Source: Rhodosorus marinus
Taxonomy: Eukaryota; Rhodophyta; Stylonematophyceae; Stylonematales; Stylonemataceae
Assembly (NCBI GenBank): GCA_029953675.1
Contig: JAMWBK010000006.1
Coordinates: forward strand, 620,001-684,000
DNA: 64,000 bases
Direction: 5' to 3'
How positions within the stretch are numbered: the stretch's first letter is position 1; every line of letters begins with the position of its first letter. Made by a program: the position numbers and the translations under genes. Shown piece after piece: positions 33,764 through 45,852 of the stretch. Under the pieces are notes generated by a model. It worked only from the letters and a program-made list of their open reading frames with translations, was not told where the DNA came from and searched no databases.

Positions 33764-35170
33764 TGCTGGTTCATAGAAGTATTACGCCAAACAAAAAAGA
33801 AGAATTTGGAACTCGAAGAACCACCCTTCGCAGACAGCAACAGATGGATGCTTCCCATATCTCCTCCAGAAACTCAGAGAAACAATGTCATCAAGAAAAT
33901 CGCAACCGTCGTCCGTGCGAATGTGATTCAGGGTTTGTGAGCGTTTTGGGGGGACATCAAGACTTCGTTTATCGTGTCAAGGAACTCTCACAGCAGCGGC
34001 TTTGGCCACTTCGTTTCCGCTGTTTCCGCAGCAAAAATGGAATCTGCTCGAGTAGGAGAGGTTGGTCGGCACGTTTAGCGCCCTATTTTGGTTCTGGTCT
34101 ATAGGTATTTTGCTGGGGGCCCGGCGTGGGGGAGAGGTTTGCTGCGGAAGAAAACCACGGAACCCTTTGGAGATCAAGTATTATACTCACGGAGAAACCT
34201 TCTGACAATAGTGCAGAGATCTTGGACCACTCAACGGCGGCGGTGAACCTTCTCGTCGGGTGTACAGGGCGAACTGACCAAACTCAGTAGTACTATCGGA
34301 GCCAGTGTACTATTATGTACAAAAAGACACTGAGACAGACTGTCATCAAACTTGAGCACATCGCATTATTTAGACCTGTTTCGAATGGGTTTTCCAAAAC
34401 TAGATATCATGCTTTTATATTCTAAGCAATAGTATTCATAATAATGGAAAAAGTAAGTTTGTTTGACGAAATACGTATTATTTTAGGGTCTAAACAAGAA
34501 ATATGGTAATCTAATTATGACATATTTTGTCCAAGAAATAGCTACTTTTCGTTATTTTAGGGCGTATGCACCGCCACAGTCCCTTCCCTTCCTGCATGCA
34601 GCTCTCTCAATCTGTGCAAGCAGATATCAGCGAACTGGGCTCCTTCCTCTTAAACTCGCGATCAACGAGCTCAGGTTGAAGCACCGAGAGAGATCCCTCC
34701 CTATTCCCACCCACCCCTAGCTGGAACGGCAGCTTATCGTATTGGGATTCACCACCATTGTCGGTGCCTATTCCGCGCCGGACACAAGAAACTAGGAACG
34801 TAGAGAACTAGAAACCAGGAGTAGTGTGAAAACCCCTGCCTCACAAGACTACCTCTGCTCATCAGATGAGATATTAAGTTGTCTCAACGACTGCTGTGAT
34901 AGCTCCCTTTGTGTTGAAGAAGATTTGTAGCCCTGTTTTTTTTGCATCGCCGCATGCCGACAGTCTATATGAGTAAACTACAGGACGGGGAAAGAGGGGG
35001 TTGAGTGTGGCGGGGTTGGGTGAAGCGTTTAGAGAGTATAACTTAGTTTGAGAATTGTGGTCTTCGTTTATCTGGGTTTTCGTAGGGTTTTTGCTTAGTA
35101 TTCGCCGGTTTTTTCAGCGGGTGATTTGATTCGAGTGTAACTTGCGTTTGAGAATCTTTGCTGGGGACAA
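33764..35170. other. Intergenic between divergent helicase and TRAP-beta genes
   Basis: 1.4 kb without a supported gene. AT-rich around 34370-34560. It should carry both divergent promoters. No distinctive repeat or RNA gene was seen. Confidence 0.45.
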
Positions 35171-35963
35171 ATGGATCGGAGGAGTGTTGCTTTGCTTCTC
35201 CTTCTGGTGGTTGGAGTATGGAGTGAGTCTACTGAGGATAGTGTTGGTGTTCTTTTCTTTCAGCGTGACTTCCCGGAGAAGGTCGTTCAGGGCGACCTGG
35301 TGAACGTGACGTACACTCTTGTGAACGTCGGCAATGGGTAGGGCTTCGAAAATCTCGCGGTTTTATAGAGCTTAAGTTCGGTTACCGTGTATAGGTTCCC
35401 AACTAGTGGCAAATACTGAGCACATCAATCTTATCCTTTCCCATCTCTAGGCCTGTGTACACTCTATCGACTTCTGATTCCGCTCTTGTAAAGCACAGGG
35501 CCATTAAGCTCACTTCCGGTACACCCAAGAAAGAGAAATTTATTTTGGAAGCTGGGGAATCAACTAAATTCTCCATTGAAGCGAAGACGATTAAGGCCGG
35601 AGACTTTATGATATCTCCGGCGGAAGTTCAGTATGCTTCATCGCTCACGGAGGAAGCAGAGATCAGGGTATGCGAAGCTTCTCGCTACTGGGTCGGAGTT
35701 TGTACTAGATTGGTTTCCCTATCTACCCGGCACTGATTACTCACTAGTCTCTTTTTTTGCGCCTACAGAGGGGATTCTCTACACTGACGAATCTTCTCGA
35801 GATCGAGTCTCTTGAAGCGTACAAGAAGCGCACTGACTTGCACCTTGACGTGCTCGGCGTGTTTGCCTTGCTTGCGTCGCTTTTGACTATTGCACCGCTG
35901 GCCCTGTACTTCTCAACGTCTTCCAGTCTCAAAGGCACCAGCGTGGTCAAGAAGACACAGTAG
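35171..35963 (+). CDS. SSR2: Translocon-associated protein beta subunit (TRAP-beta, SSR2)
   Basis: Three exons: 35171-35337, 35451-35667 and 35769-35963, phase-consistent, 192 aa (human 183). The N-terminus MDRRSVALLLLLVVGVWS is a signal peptide. The lumenal domain has VVQGDLVNVTYTLVNVGNGP, matching the Q-G-x-D-L-x-V-x-Y-x-x-x-N-V-G block of the family, and KAGDFMISPAEVQY. A single C-terminal transmembrane span (DVLGVFALLASLLTIAPLALY) precedes a short cytosolic tail ending in KKTQ. TRAP sits beside the Sec61 channel in the ER membrane and assists insertion and glycosylation of selected nascent chains. A 48-nt in-frame GT-AG segment (35216-35263) lies at the signal-peptide boundary; I kept it as coding because it supplies the cleavage region. 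Confidence 0.9.
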
Positions 35964-37450
35964 AACCAAAGGATCTGTATTCCGACATCGGACAAAGTTA
36001 TTCTAGGCTTGCGTTTTTTTGCTTAGGTTGAAATGCCATCGCTGCTCGGAGAAGAGTATATAAAGACTCTCTAAAAGCCAGATATAAAAAAGTTTTTGAA
36101 CCTTATTGACCCGCTGCACTCCTTGACGATCCGGCAGGACACCATGGCGAATGCTATACACTCAACTCTTGCCCTGATCAAACTGAGAAAGCGATGTAAG
36201 ACCCTGCTCTTGGGAGAAGACTGCGAGTCGCTTTGAAGCATGGTACACAACAGCTAGCTATCTTCTTTGGGATCCAGAAAGGGCAAAGTGTTCAGATCTG
36301 GGTGACGAGAAGCACATAACTGTATGAGTCCGATAGTTCATCCACTTCAAAAGCGACACCAGCAAAACTTGCAGCTCATACAGAGAGTATCTCTACAATC
36401 AACATCGAGTAGAACAATCAATATAAATATCTTTTTCAACATATTTTGACAATAATTGATTGATATTGACTAAATAATATTCTCTTGGGTTGAAAATGAG
36501 ATTTCTTTAATTGCTATATACCCGCCCCAAACAAACCCTCCCCTATAAGCATTTTATCAAATTGTAGTACTCTTTTTATTTCCAAAACATAAGATGCGGT
36601 GTTGTACGTGAGATATCGCTCCCCCCTTCTCAACAACCGATCAATCACAGTCGCGCGTTCACACAGTTTCTACCCCCCTTCCCTCCCAACCCTGCAGAAC
36701 GGAAGGGGAAGAAAATCGAACCCCTTCATTTCCTGTTCCAAAACCAACGTGGACTTAAAAAACAAAAATTTCCAAATGTCTTCCCAATAAAATTTGAATG
36801 TATAGGGGGTAGGGGTCTAACCGATCTGTCATCAGACTAATCAAGACTGACACCAAAAAAATAATAGCTAAAAAAAAGACTCTAATTGTTTTTTAAATAG
36901 TACTAGTCAATATCTATGATGAGAATGACTGACCGGCTAAATATTTTCTCTCATTGACGATTTGACCCCAGCTTTGTATTTTTATATTTTTTAGATTGGA
37001 ATAGAAAGTTCCATTGGAAAGGAAGCCAAAAAAGGCTCTCTGGTAAGAATTTCTGTCAATACTTTGGATGGAAGATTTTGACTTGCTTTTTTGCTTTCAG
37101 TTCTGGCTAACGCGTGGGGGGAATCACTGTTTTTGATATGTTTTTCAAAGCTTTTATTTGGTTTTCATTGTATTTTGCTGTGTTTTCACTGATTTGGATC
37201 TGTTTATGGTTTCGAGCGATGGTTTGTGAGACAAGGGCGGGCGGGAGAGGGGGGAAGGAGAAAAGTGAAGGCAGGAAAGATAGGTGCTTTGAGAGGAAAG
37301 AGTGAATTTATAGAGTGTAATAGAGTTCTGTAGGGCTACTGTATTTGGTCTGTTACAAGCTGTTTTTTTTGTGCTTGTTTGGATCCGTTTCTCGTCTGTG
37401 AGCGTGTGTGTTTTCGACCCGGGTCTGGATTTGTTGTTGATCAATCAAAG
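35964..37450. other. AT-rich intergenic region
   Basis: 1.5 kb without a supported gene. AT-rich at 36410-36560 and 36790-37000. ATATTGACTAA-like motifs occur at about 36467 and 36905. It holds the USP14 promoter. The sequence just upstream of the USP14 ATG (37330-37450) is T/G-rich. Confidence 0.45.
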
Positions 37451-39635
37451 ATGGGAACCAAGGTGTCTGTGAAATGGGATAAGCAGATGTATAGGGATGT
37501 GGAGGTGGATATGAGTGCTCCGCTGGAGCTGTTTAAGACCCAACTGTGGACGCTTACAGTAAGCGCATCGGCATTGCGCAATCTCTTTTTTATTTGGCGG
37601 TTGATTGGTCTTCGCTGATCCTGGAGCTCGATTTTTGTTGTGTGTATCGTCGTCTATTGCGAATAGGGAGTGTCACCGGATCGGCAAACGCTAATGATCA
37701 AGGGCAAGAAGCTCAGAGATGACACCGGATGGGGTTCTGTTACTTTAAAACCCAACACTATGGTTCTGATGATGGGCACAACTGGAGAGGTATAATTTGC
37801 GATGAAACTTGGCTTCTGCAATTGCCGAAGGGTTACTGATGGCTTCAAACCTTTTCATTTGACCACAGCTAATTTCCGAGCCAGCAGATAAAATCGTGTT
37901 TGCTGAGGATTTGGATCAAGATGATCCGGATGCGCTAAATCAGCTCGTAGTGAAACGAGGACTGCAAAACTTTGGAAACCTGTGCTATGTCAATTCCACT
38001 GTACAGGTAAACTGCGCCCTCAAAGGCAACTTCACGAGAAGCTATCGCTGCGTGAGAAGGAAGTTTTTATCCCAACCTTGCTTTGATCGTCTAGTGCTTG
38101 AACCAAATCGACGAACTGCAACCGGTATTGGACGGGCTCAAGAGCAGCAGCTCGGAGAATAGTCAGCCTGTCCAACTGGCGAAGGCTCTCAGCTCCCTGC
38201 TTACGTCCCTCGATCCGAGTATTCCGGCCCCGGCGTCGGGGAAGCCCCTAGCACTGTTTAATGTGTTAAAGACTATCAATCCTGTGGTAAGAAAATCACA
38301 ATGGCGCTAGGTTGATATGGCGAGGTGATGAATGTAGTGCTTAGATGTTCTTCCACTTTGCTGTTTGATACCCGCCAGTTTGCGGAGCAGAACCAGATGG
38401 GGATGAACAAGCAACAGGACGCAGAGGAATGCTGGTCTTTAATTCTCAGCCAGTTGGCGAATGCTTTGCAGAACAGAGGAGAGGAAGAAAATCCAGTTGA
38501 TCAAATGTTCGGTATATCCATGAGAGAGACGTCAACAAACCAAGAATCAACTGATGAGGTATGAGTCCCTGCAGTGATCGCGAATAAGAGGGTACTCGGC
38601 AGTGATTGGCGGCCAACACATATTCTGAAAGGATTCTGTCGTTGTAGGTCATCACCGTAACAACGAAACATAGATTACTCCGGTGCCATATCGGAAACAA
38701 GACGTCGCATCTCTTTGAGGGGCTCAAGGAATCGTTAGAGGAAGATATTGAGAGAAATTCTGAGGTATGTGCCCGGATGAGCACTATAGTAGGATCGTCT
38801 GTGCTGATGTGAAAGCCCTTGTGGTCTGCTTACTGTTTCCTACTAGGTATTAGGTCGCGATGCCACTTTCAAGCAGACCAGCAAGATCGAGAAGCTCCCG
38901 GGCTATCTGGCAGTCCAGATGGTCCGGTTCAGATGGAAAGCAGCTGAGAGCGTCAAGGCTAAGATCTTGAGGAGCATATCATTTCCATTCACGTTGGACG
39001 TACTTGACTTGTGTACGGAAGACTTGCAGGTAGGAACAATGGGTTAGGAGAGTCGCCGCTAAAGCAGCAAGCGAAAGTGAGACGTTCATCTCAAACCGAG
39101 TGGTTGTCGTTTTCTAGGCAAAGCTGAAAGTGAGACGCAACGAAGAAATAAAAAAGCACGACGAGGCTGTAGCGCAGGCGCAGTCGCAGTCGCAGGTGGA
39201 TGCAGTTGAAGCGGAAACCCCGGAGCCGAAGAAGCCGAAGGACGCAGATGAGACCATGGACGAAGCTTCCTCGGCTGCGGCAGGCGCTTCTGCCAACAAC
39301 GGTGAAGCAACCGCCGAAAAGCGAGTGAAGATCATAACATCAGAAACAGGTGTTTACGAGCTTGTCGGTGTTCTCACCCACCAAGGCCGAATTGCTGAGT
39401 CTGGGCACTACGTTAGTTGGTGCAAGGACAAAGACGGATCCTGGTGGCAGTTTGATGATGAGAAGGTATCGCCTTTTACATCTCCTTTCGCTCGCATGAT
39501 CCCTCACTGTAGGGCTTTTTTGTTCTGATGCAGGTTTACCAGAGAACCGAGGAGGACATTCGCAAACTCACTGGTGGTGGTGATTGGCACATGGCCTACA
39601 TGCTCTTGTACAAAGCACGAAACAGCTATGACTGA
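37451..39635 (+). CDS. USP14: Proteasome-associated ubiquitin hydrolase USP14/UBP6
   Basis: Nine exons, all phase 0: 37451-37558, 37667-37789, 37869-38006, 38095-38286, 38379-38558, 38648-38764, 38847-39029, 39118-39465 and 39534-39635, giving 496 aa (human 494). Residues 1-77 form the ubiquitin-like domain that docks on the proteasome (start MGTKVSVKWDKQMYRDVEVD). The Cys box is FGNLCYVNSTVQ with the catalytic Cys at residue 116 (human Cys114). The QDAEECWSLIL block, LPGYLAVQMVRFRWK and the His box GRIAESGHYVSW (His about residue 444) follow, then DGSWWQFDDEKV. It trims ubiquitin from substrates bound to the 26S proteasome. An Ala/Gln/Glu-rich insert lies between the MVRF block and the His box (coded about 39150-39320). 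Every intron sits between codons, an unusually regular pattern. Confidence 0.95.
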
Positions 39636-39968
39636 TTTGTTCAAACCTCAGATTCATCGGAGAGTGTTGTCACACGACGCGGATTGCGGTGGAATGAGCG
39701 TTCTTCGCCTGGAGCACCGTCCTTTGAGACACTCCTAGGAGGTCCCAACAAGGCCACTCCTTGATTAACGGGGACTCTTAACTTTTTGTATCAACATACT
39801 GTAGATGGTGGGGCGCGCTTTTTCAAGCCTAGTTGGTCGAGCCTGTAAGATTTGCCCTGTTATAAAACAAACAATTATTTACAATTATTAAGTATCCAGC
39901 AGCTTGGACACGAACCTAAGGCCTACTGGCTTCAATTTGTTCAGTTAGTTTGGCCTCGAGTCACAATC
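39636..39968. other. Short spacer between convergent USP14 and MED13 genes
   Basis: 333 bases holding both 3' ends. An AT-rich stretch at 39860-39890 (AAACAAACAATTATTTACAA) could serve polyadenylation on either strand. No gene. Confidence 0.5.
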
Positions 39969-42900
39969 TCATGGTCCCTTTCCGGATAATCCAGAGAGGG
40001 CGAGTGTGGTTAGCTTCGCGTGAGACCGTACTGCCTGTACATGTATAGGCCATCTTGGTTGCCAGGCATCCAATGGCCAACAAGGAGGCGTTCCTACCGC
40101 ACAAAGATCGTAAAGATTCTTGGCCAGATACATCGTCACAGCTCGAGCATCAGCACCGTCAACTTCTGGTCGTTTGTCTAGGTCCGCAACTCCAAAGTGA
40201 CTGTAGAGACGAACTCGAAGCACTCCAGACCGTGAGTCCGTATCAGCAAGCGTTCTTGGCGAGCGCAGAATGTAGGCGGCGGCCTCCGAGCCCCCGCAAC
40301 CGCTTTCAGGTATGGCTACAAGCAGGTCTCTTTGGCGAGTGGCGGATTGAGAGGTCTCCTCACTTGGCAGCGGAAGTATACGGAAATACTGGTCCTCGTC
40401 CAACTCAAGTAGGGAAACAGAACGAAAGACTTGCACAAAGTCCTGCTGGAACTTGTCCGGATGAAATCCAAGTACCGGTCTGTTCTCTTTCCCAGAGTTC
40501 CCAAAACCCTCAGTTTCGTTCATCTGCTTCACCTCTGGAGGAAACCGCCGACACAAAAGAGTTTCGGATTCCTCGGTTGTGGTTTCCAAGACCTTCCTTA
40601 TAACGAAGTCCCAGTCCTCGCATTCACTTGCGTGCAAACGTCCAAGTTTCGATATAACTACACCCAGGGCGCGCACGTAAGGCAGGTGCCAGCGTTGTCC
40701 CCTACCCAGCATCAAGCTGAAATATACCCTTCTAATTTGACGCCCAGTATCCGCCGCACAAGAAAGCGACGCTACGTCAAGAAATTCTCCTCTACAATCT
40801 GTCCAAGCGTAGGAGTATCTTTGAGTTTCTGGACAGTACTTGTAGCACAGGTGCAACAGCATGTCGCCAGGGTTGCTTTCTGTTCCTTCACTTTGCTTCC
40901 CCACCCCAGTAAGGGTCATAGCCGGTTCGTAAAGGGATGAAACTATAGAAGCCTCTTGCACGGCGGTGGAAGCCAGGGATGCGAGGTTTGCCGGAGGAGA
41001 CCACTCTTCCACAGCTGAATTACTAGCACTGTTATGCTTTGCTGTTGGCAAGTTGCCAGCAAGGCTCATACCTGCGTATTCTGGCGTCACAGGCGACCAG
41101 AATTCAATCTGCTCATAGCCCATGCTCTTGCTTGTATGATGTCTTGTCCCATCGTCCTTTGCCGATACTGTCTTCGATCGAAGCATGTTGTACACAGAAA
41201 ATGCATAGCTTTTGATCAACTGGGCCCGAACAGGCCATCGGTTTGTGTCCATGACACCTTCGGAAGGCGGCCGAAGCAGCTCTTGAGGCAGTATCTTCAA
41301 CTGGAACCGTCGAACACCACCTATCAACGAAGGTATCAACTCCCCGTCAGCATCGACAGCGGGAGACAGTAGCGAAGCCAGTGAGCGGATGAGAGCTCCA
41401 AGCCTCTTGTCATCACGAAATCTCACAGGAGGAATCACGTAAACTACAAAGTTCTCCTCGACTTTTCGATCTCGTTGAGCAGTCATCTTAGCTGCACAAG
41501 ATGAGACTTCCATTCTGTACGCGTCAATAATTTTAGCGTATGCGCCCATGTCCGCAGTCCCTAATTCCTCAGCTTGCATGCCTAAACAGTCAACGTAGAG
41601 GAAACCACTGCCTGCAAGGACCTGGTGCTTGCCAAGAGAGCATTCCTGATACGATGTCTTGAGATCGCGAAAAAATCTCTCCGACTCCTTGTCCAAATAG
41701 GAAGGCGCGATGACACCGAAGACTACATACTTCTCGTCACTGAAAGGCTCAAGGCAGGCCTTCTCCCAAAACGGTATAATACAGTTGCTCGTTTCGATCA
41801 AGTCTCCGCGAAAGCCAGTGCAAACTTGTGGCGGGTCCAGAACTGTTACCGAAAATGGTTTGCTGTCGATGCCCACAGGCCCTTGTATCTCAATCCTCTT
41901 CGACTTAGAGCTACCCAAGTTCCGGCACGAATACATGTCCTGAAAGATCTTGTTAATCTTCGCCAGCGTTCTTCTCACAACCCCAAGCGGCAGGCTCAAT
42001 GAATCCTTCTCAGCCGGCGACGACACGAGCTCATCTTCCACCACATTACGTCCTACCACTTGCATATCGACTAAGCGGAGGATATCAGTGAGTTCAGTGT
42101 TTGACGGCATGGACAAACTGCTTGGTGACTGGGAGAATTCTATGCAGTCTTCAGCAGGCTCAGAGACAAGCCCAGGAACGTTCTGAAGTACCACTGACAA
42201 GCTCGCACAATCAACGGGCACAGAGCGACTGAGCGATTTTTCCTGGCCAGTCTTCGTCTCGTTGGGAACAAAGGTTACACCCCTAGGTTTTTCAGCTTCA
42301 GATTTGACAGGGACAGAAGCCTTGTCCTCCGCATCCAGCATGCTTTTAACTCCGTTTTCCGCGCTCGGGGCATCCATGTCCGTCCTCATCTCCCCAAAGT
42401 TTTCGAAATTCTTCCTCGGAAAATACACGTTTGACAACGGACGCATACCACCTGCAACACCACTTCTCGACACCTCACTTCGCAGGCGGAGAGGAGCACT
42501 TCCGACTTCCTGAACAGTAGCATGACTTTCTTGCTTATTCTCGACATATTCGTCATTCTTAGCCATGTGAATACCATAGACTCCGAAAGCTTCGTCAACA
42601 AACGCATTGAGTCCTTTAGCGTTTAGGAACGCGTCCTTGGAAATGGGAATCGATTCGCCGTCTCGCTTCTGGTCCAAAACTTTCGCTTCCGATCCCGAGG
42701 GATCATCTCTTGGTCGCTTCCGCGAGTTTGCATCGTTGGTTTGGTCGACTGCAGAACCTTCTCCTTCCACGTTCTCTCCTGTACTCTCTGCAGACTGCTC
42801 CACGCCCCCTTCATGTTCAACGAGAATTGATTTCGTCGGAAAAGGGATCATTGACCCATCTTGGAGTTCCACATACACAGCTTTCCTCAAGACATCATCG

Positions 42901-43715
42901 ACATCTGTTTCGTCGACATCGTCACCAGCGGCAAAATCCATAACGGAACCGATCAGCCCCGCCTCATGCCATCTTCTAACCACACTATCCGCGAGACTCT
43001 GGCCTATACCCTCCGAAGAACACAACGTTCCTCTCACTCCGCTTGGTGACATTGAAACCGGCGAACCGTCGAGTTGCTCAACATCCTGCACACGCAGGGA
43101 GGAAAAAAGGCTCCTTTCCACTGAAACCTTCGCACCCACGGCATTTGCACTCCCCGTACTCAGAAACGTATCCACGTAGAGCAGAAAGGAGTCACTACCG
43201 TCATTAGTTGACAATACCAGCGACCTTTCGAGGCGCAAACAACCATGCCGCAGCAAAGCTCTCTCAAGCATGAACTTCACAGCTCTGCACAGCGACTTTC
43301 CAATACGATTTCGACCGTCCTTGGCGGGAACCTTTTCGGGAGCAGAGGACGACCAGAAACCAGTTTCTATTCTCGTTAATACACCCTTTACAATCGCATC
43401 AAGACCAGCTATGTCCACGGTCTCCGATGATATGCCGAAAACACACAGTTCACCGCCATCACCATTACCTCGCGTCTCCCATGACGCTATGAGCTTATGC
43501 TCATCAACAAGCATTGCAGCAGCCGCCCCAAGAATGGCCCCATGAGTGACCAAGTTATCTATATACTTTATCCTATCAGCAAGTGGAGAGCTCTCTCGAC
43601 TTCTGAGAGGGTCCCTCCCCACAGGCAAATTGTAAACAGCATACTGAACAGAGTCAAACCCTCGTATTAGGAACGTATTGCTGATCAGGTCATTATAAGA
43701 ATGATCCGTGTTCAT
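39969..43715 (-). CDS. MED13: Mediator kinase-module subunit MED13, intronless
   Basis: One open frame of 1248 residues from ATG 43715 to the stop at 39969. The C-terminal half carries MED13 signatures: IIPFWEKACLEPFSDEKYVV followed by FFRDLKTSYQECSLGKH (the MID-like region), and near the end YSYAWTDCRGEFLDV followed by ISKLGRLHASECEDWDFVI. The N-terminus (NLPVGRDPLRSRESSPLADR and an INNLVTHGA-like stretch) is consistent with the MED13 N-terminal domain but diverged. The centre is low complexity. MED13 links the CDK8 kinase module to core Mediator in the nucleus and controls Pol II transcription. At 1248 aa it is shorter than the animal proteins. It has no introns although flanking genes have two to nine exons. 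The family call rests mainly on the C-terminal motifs. Confidence 0.8.
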   Translation of the reverse strand: MNTDHSYNDLISNTFLIRGFDSVQYAVYNLPVGRDPLRSRESSPLADRIKYIDNLVTHGAILGAAAAMLVDEHKLIASWETRGNGDGGELCVFGISSETVDIAGLDAIVKGVLTRIETGFWSSSAPEKVPAKDGRNRIGKSLCRAVKFMLERALLRHGCLRLERSLVLSTNDGSDSFLLYVDTFLSTGSANAVGAKVSVERSLFSSLRVQDVEQLDGSPVSMSPSGVRGTLCSSEGIGQSLADSVVRRWHEAGLIGSVMDFAAGDDVDETDVDDVLRKAVYVELQDGSMIPFPTKSILVEHEGGVEQSAESTGENVEGEGSAVDQTNDANSRKRPRDDPSGSEAKVLDQKRDGESIPISKDAFLNAKGLNAFVDEAFGVYGIHMAKNDEYVENKQESHATVQEVGSAPLRLRSEVSRSGVAGGMRPLSNVYFPRKNFENFGEMRTDMDAPSAENGVKSMLDAEDKASVPVKSEAEKPRGVTFVPNETKTGQEKSLSRSVPVDCASLSVVLQNVPGLVSEPAEDCIEFSQSPSSLSMPSNTELTDILRLVDMQVVGRNVVEDELVSSPAEKDSLSLPLGVVRRTLAKINKIFQDMYSCRNLGSSKSKRIEIQGPVGIDSKPFSVTVLDPPQVCTGFRGDLIETSNCIIPFWEKACLEPFSDEKYVVFGVIAPSYLDKESERFFRDLKTSYQECSLGKHQVLAGSGFLYVDCLGMQAEELGTADMGAYAKIIDAYRMEVSSCAAKMTAQRDRKVEENFVVYVIPPVRFRDDKRLGALIRSLASLLSPAVDADGELIPSLIGGVRRFQLKILPQELLRPPSEGVMDTNRWPVRAQLIKSYAFSVYNMLRSKTVSAKDDGTRHHTSKSMGYEQIEFWSPVTPEYAGMSLAGNLPTAKHNSASNSAVEEWSPPANLASLASTAVQEASIVSSLYEPAMTLTGVGKQSEGTESNPGDMLLHLCYKYCPETQRYSYAWTDCRGEFLDVASLSCAADTGRQIRRVYFSLMLGRGQRWHLPYVRALGVVISKLGRLHASECEDWDFVIRKVLETTTEESETLLCRRFPPEVKQMNETEGFGNSGKENRPVLGFHPDKFQQDFVQVFRSVSLLELDEDQYFRILPLPSEETSQSATRQRDLLVAIPESGCGGSEAAAYILRSPRTLADTDSRSGVLRVRLYSHFGVADLDKRPEVDGADARAVTMYLAKNLYDLCAVGTPPCWPLDAWQPRWPIHVQAVRSHAKLTTLALSGLSGKGP

Positions 43716-44621
43716 CACGGCCTCTTCACTTCCGCATCATGCAGGGCTTGAAAGAAATTTTTAGAGGCTCTGAAACCCGAAAACCCCAACTCCAAAGACC
43801 GAAACGGACAGCAGCCCCACGCCTTTCAGCGCCAACCCCCCACCCCCACCCGCCAATAATAAAAAACACCCACACCAAATCACCCGCAACTGGTCATTTA
43901 GCTTTTGGATAAGATCCTTCCAGAGCCAACTATCATTCCATACCTTCTCTCTCCTAAATTTGCTTCCTCTTTCCCCTTCAAGCTTCTCCTCCGGATCCCT
44001 ATCCTCTCCTTACTCCTCCCCCCCAAAACGAAGAATCCGCCAAGTCATTTTCTCTTTTTCTATTGACCCACAAACAAAAGCCACTCTTTTCGAGCAGAAA
44101 AATAGGAACACTCACTAATCCGCTGAAAAACATCATGTTTTTAATATATAGAGTATCATGGACCATAATAGGCCTCAATCCATTGTCCTTACAAAGATTA
44201 CTAAAATTCATCGAATCTTTGCGACCACTTTTTCTTCTTCAATCGCAGCGAAAGGATGGATCCTTGACAACTCATTTTTAAGATCACTAGTTGGTTTAAT
44301 TAAGATATTTCGTCGTAAACTATTCATAAAAAAGAATATTTTGGTTCATCTAGAAGAATTTTGAAGATTTAGAGGTATTTTTGGGGATGCTGAAATCGGG
44401 ATCTATGTTTCTGGTTGGGCTTGGGGAGTGGGACTGCTGGCGGTAGAGGTAGAAGAGGATGGATCTACGAGGGTTTTGATCAGAGACACGATCACGATTC
44501 ACGATCGAGAATAAGTACACTTCGAGCGCATTCCTTATCCTGAGAAGAAGCTCCGGTGTTTGCTTCTCTTGCGGCTGTCTGCGAGTGAGTGCGTCTTTGT
44601 GGGACCCTGGTGGCTGATCCG
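43716..44621. other. Divergent promoter region between MED13 and BASS genes
   Basis: About 0.9 kb with no gene. C-rich tracts near 43820-43880 and 43970-44030, AT-rich at 44100-44350. It presumably carries both promoters. Confidence 0.45.
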
Positions 44622-45852
44622 ATGATCGCTTTCGTGGGGTCAGTGGGATCGTGGAATGACAGGGTTGTTTCCTATCGGAACGGCGTAAACAGACTTTCAT
44701 CTGCTGGAAGAATCCAATATCAACGCAAGCCAAGTCGTGATCGAGTAAGATGCTGCGTCGAGGGCAACGCGGAGAAACGGGGTGTTTCGCACACGACTGC
44801 TCAGGCCCTCGATCACGCAACCAATCTGTTCCCTCTGTGGGTTTTCTCATCAGCAATGATAGGAATTGCAGCTCCGCAAACGATTCTTTGGTTTCAAGGA
44901 GGCTGGGTGTTCTGGACACTGTCCCTGATAATGCTGGGAATGGGTTTGACCCTCCCCATAGATGAGTTTGTCGTGGCGCTGAAGACCCCTCAGAACGTTA
45001 TCATTGGAGCAGCAGCTCAGTTCGCAATCATGCCGTTACTCGGACTCACGATTGCGAACGGACTTCAGTTGCCCACACCGTATTTGTTGGGGCTCGTGTT
45101 GGTCTCGACCTGTCCTGGAGGAACTGCGTCCAACCTTGTATGCCTACTGTGCGGAGCGAATGTTTCCCTCTCCGTGCTGATGACCACAGCGACGACGCTG
45201 CTTTCAGTGTTCATGACTCCATTCTTGCTGAAGGTTCTCGTCGGGCAGGTGGTCCCTATAAACGCAGCTGCTCTGATGCTAAGTACTTCTCAGATCGTGT
45301 TGCTACCGCTCGCAGTAGGAATCTTCATGCAGAGGTCCGCACATTTTCCTCTATAACAGCCCATGTTAGTTCGCCCAATCCGCTTGCTAACCCTCACTCG
45401 TCTTGCACAGGTTTGTCCCCAAGCTCGTCAAGGCGATCGAGGTCTTTCTTCCTTTCTCTTCAGTTCTGGGAGTATCGGCAATTTGCTCAAGCATTGTTGC
45501 CATGAATCGGGACATGCTTTTGAAATCTGGTCCAAAGCTTCTCTTGGCAGTACTTCTTCTGCATTTCTTCGGCTTTCTACTGGGCTACCTGTTCGGGCGA
45601 ACCATTGGGTTTAGCGAGAAGGACTCGCGCACAGTTTCCATTGAAGTTGGAATGCAGAATTCTGGTTTAGGTGCTGTACTTGCTCAGCTGCACTTTGCCA
45701 ATCCACTGACATCTGTTCCTTCAGCAATTTCCGCAACTACGCATTCCATACTGGGGAGTACGCTTTCGGCCTTCTGGCGCCTTACGGATCGGAGAAAACA
45801 GAGACTAGCAGAGGAGCGTGAGAATCGAAGTGGGGTCCCCACTAGTGCCTAG
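44622..45852 (+). CDS. BASS-family sodium-coupled transporter (bile acid:Na+ symporter-like), probably plastid envelope
   Basis: Two exons, 44622-45334 and 45411-45852, joined in phase 2, 384 aa. The first 60 residues (MIAFVGSVGSWNDRVVSYRN, later RIQYQRKPSRDRVRCC) are Arg/Ser-rich and resemble a plastid transit peptide. About nine hydrophobic helices follow. Family motifs include LIMLGMGLTLPIDEF, TCPGGTASNLVCLLCGANV and EVGMQNSGLGAVLAQLHF, which form the crossing helices and sodium sites of BASS/ASBT proteins. Plant BASS members import pyruvate (BASS2), pantothenate-like compounds (BASS1) or glucosinolate precursors (BASS5). The substrate here cannot be assigned. The start ATG at 44622 is the first in frame. 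Confidence 0.9.

Noticed and set aside
42607-43179. 190-codon plus-strand frame opposite MED13
   Set aside because: Ser/Thr-rich shadow of the MED13 coding strand; no start context or family.
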